Virus record (IMG/VR): IMGVR_UViG_3300014838_000662
Location: 1 to 37,563 of that record
From: a virus
Strand: one strand, 5' to 3'
Length of the DNA stretch: 37,563 bases
Within the stretch, counting starts at the first letter, position 1; each line of letters starts with the position of its first letter. The notes under the pieces were generated by a model. The model did no database searches. It worked only from the letters and a program-made list of their open reading frames with translations, and was not told the origin of the DNA. The translations under genes were made by a program, and so were the position numbers. Positions 37,130 to 37,563 of this stretch are shown in pieces.

Positions 37130-37333
37130 GTGAGTGAAATTACAAAGAGAATGACGATTGAAGAGCGCGGGGCACACGCGAAAAAACTCGAAGAAGAGTT
37201 CGATACGCTCAACGAGATCATTGCCGCTTCCCCGAATATGAGCGCCGACCATAAAGCGAAGCTCCAGGCCATTGCGGCGGACAAGAATGATGAAGCGGCG
37301 CAGATCCGGAAATTCATTGTGGACAACATCTAA
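37130..37333 (+). CDS. Small helical protein
   Basis: 67 residues, GTG start 7 bases after AGGAG. MSEITKRMTIEERGAHAKKL..., all helix, ending QIRKFIVDNI. Acidic with a lysine patch. Second gene of the rightmost plus-strand operon. Unknown function. Confidence 0.6.
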   Translation: MSEITKRMTIEERGAHAKKLEEEFDTLNEIIAASPNMSADHKAKLQAIAADKNDEAAQIRKFIVDNI

Positions 37334-37563
37334 ATCCGCTGTGTCCTTGTGGCGTACTCCAGACCCGCGTATCGAGAGTCCAGAGCGTTTTCGGCTGCGA
37401 TAAAAATCAGTAAGTTACGTCGAATCAATATGGATAGGCCGTTCGACCCCCCCTCCCGGCACCACTCATTAAATCTATAAGTCATTTGTTCATATTTCCT
37501 TACGTTCTTCTGGTCGCCCAGCAGAAAGGCTGGGGTTCCCGATGTCAGGTACAAAAATGGGTA
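37334..37563. other. Gene-free right end with a tRNA-like 3' end
   Basis: No convincing gene. GTTCGACCCCCCCTCCCGGC plus ACCA (37441-37464) resembles the end of a tRNA-Leu-type molecule (TTCGA loop, acceptor strand, CCA), but the 5' acceptor is missing and the T-stem pairs poorly. A minus-strand ORF at 37330-37554 is not protein-like. It could be a recombination (att) remnant. The plus frame runs open to the window end and on into position 1. Confidence 0.4.

Noticed and set aside
37437-37464. A complete tRNA gene
   Set aside because: No matching 5' acceptor or D arm upstream, and the T-stem has two mismatches.
37330-37554. 74-residue minus-strand ORF
   Set aside because: It overlaps the end of the plus-strand small gene and the tRNA-like segment and reads like translated non-coding sequence.
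1-37563. CRISPR array, rRNA, insertion sequence or integrase
   Set aside because: No regular spacer-repeat pattern, no rRNA-like sequence, no transposase or tyrosine/serine recombinase motif was found on either strand.
1-37563. Alternative genetic code (TGA read as an amino acid)
   Set aside because: TGA is used as the normal stop of many genes in tight overlaps (ATGA), so the standard code applies.

Overview
The window looks like nearly all of a roughly 37.5 kb genome of a short-tailed (podovirus-like) phage that also carries a plasmid-type mobilisation/replication module, so a phage-plasmid is the best description. Packaging and virion genes are clear: small and large terminase, P22-type portal, scaffold, HK97-fold coat protein, a T7 gp11-like tail adaptor, a propeller-like nozzle protein, a glycine-rich adhesin and large internal virion proteins. 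I see no tape measure, sheath, major tail protein, integrase, DNA polymerase or RNA polymerase. The standard genetic code fits and GC content is near one half. The host is uncertain. Two small proteins at the left (676-882, 1001-1231) remind me of soil-bacterial, possibly Acidobacteriota, families, while several virion and lysis proteins resemble those of uncultivated-lineage phages. Both window ends are compatible with an arbitrary cut of a circular molecule, but I see no terminal repeat that would prove this.

Layout. 1-1000: a truncated reading frame, then a 580-base gene-poor stretch with iteron-like TTTACCACC repeats, a candidate origin/control region. 1000-5000 (mostly minus): lysis (transglycosylase-like lysozyme, small holin-like protein, M23 endopeptidase), a DUF932 cassette, and an HNH gene flanked by structured RNA-like sequence. 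5000-21400 (minus): the virion operon, read from portal (21366) to the internal proteins, in which an HNH gene splits one large internal protein. 21400-24740: terminase and a chain of tiny overlapping genes. 24785-28913: early small-protein operon (minus) interrupted by two plus-strand membrane-protein genes. 29058-29795: plus-strand CHC2 zinc-finger protein and partner. 29752-36564 (minus): replication/mobilisation operon with two VirD4/TraG-like ATPases, a replication-relaxation protein, a third HNH gene, and a palindrome-rich leader ORF. 36862-37333 (plus): HTH regulator and a small acidic protein.

Regulation seen in the sequence. An identical 11-base element, ACTTATCCCCA or its complement, lies just upstream of three candidate promoters: the virion operon, the early operon, and a leftward promoter near the iterons. 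These and two further promoters share a -10 box of the form CATAAT, CATTAT or TATAGA, and four of the five use a 16-bp spacer (the leftward one needs 18-19). Almost all minus-strand core genes have A/C-rich, G-poor leaders with no Shine-Dalgarno sequence, whereas the plus-strand genes and a few minus-strand cassettes have strong ones. Intrinsic terminators at 2404-2430, 21521-21553, 29809-29835 and 32379-32414 divide the transcription units.

How it fits together: early minus- and plus-strand genes (OB-fold protein, NinG-like, CHC2 protein, small zinc proteins) would handle DNA; terminase, portal and coat package it; adaptor, nozzle and adhesin make the short tail; the holin-like protein, M23 enzyme and lysozyme release progeny; and the VirD4-like/replication-relaxation block would support plasmid-like maintenance or DNA transfer.
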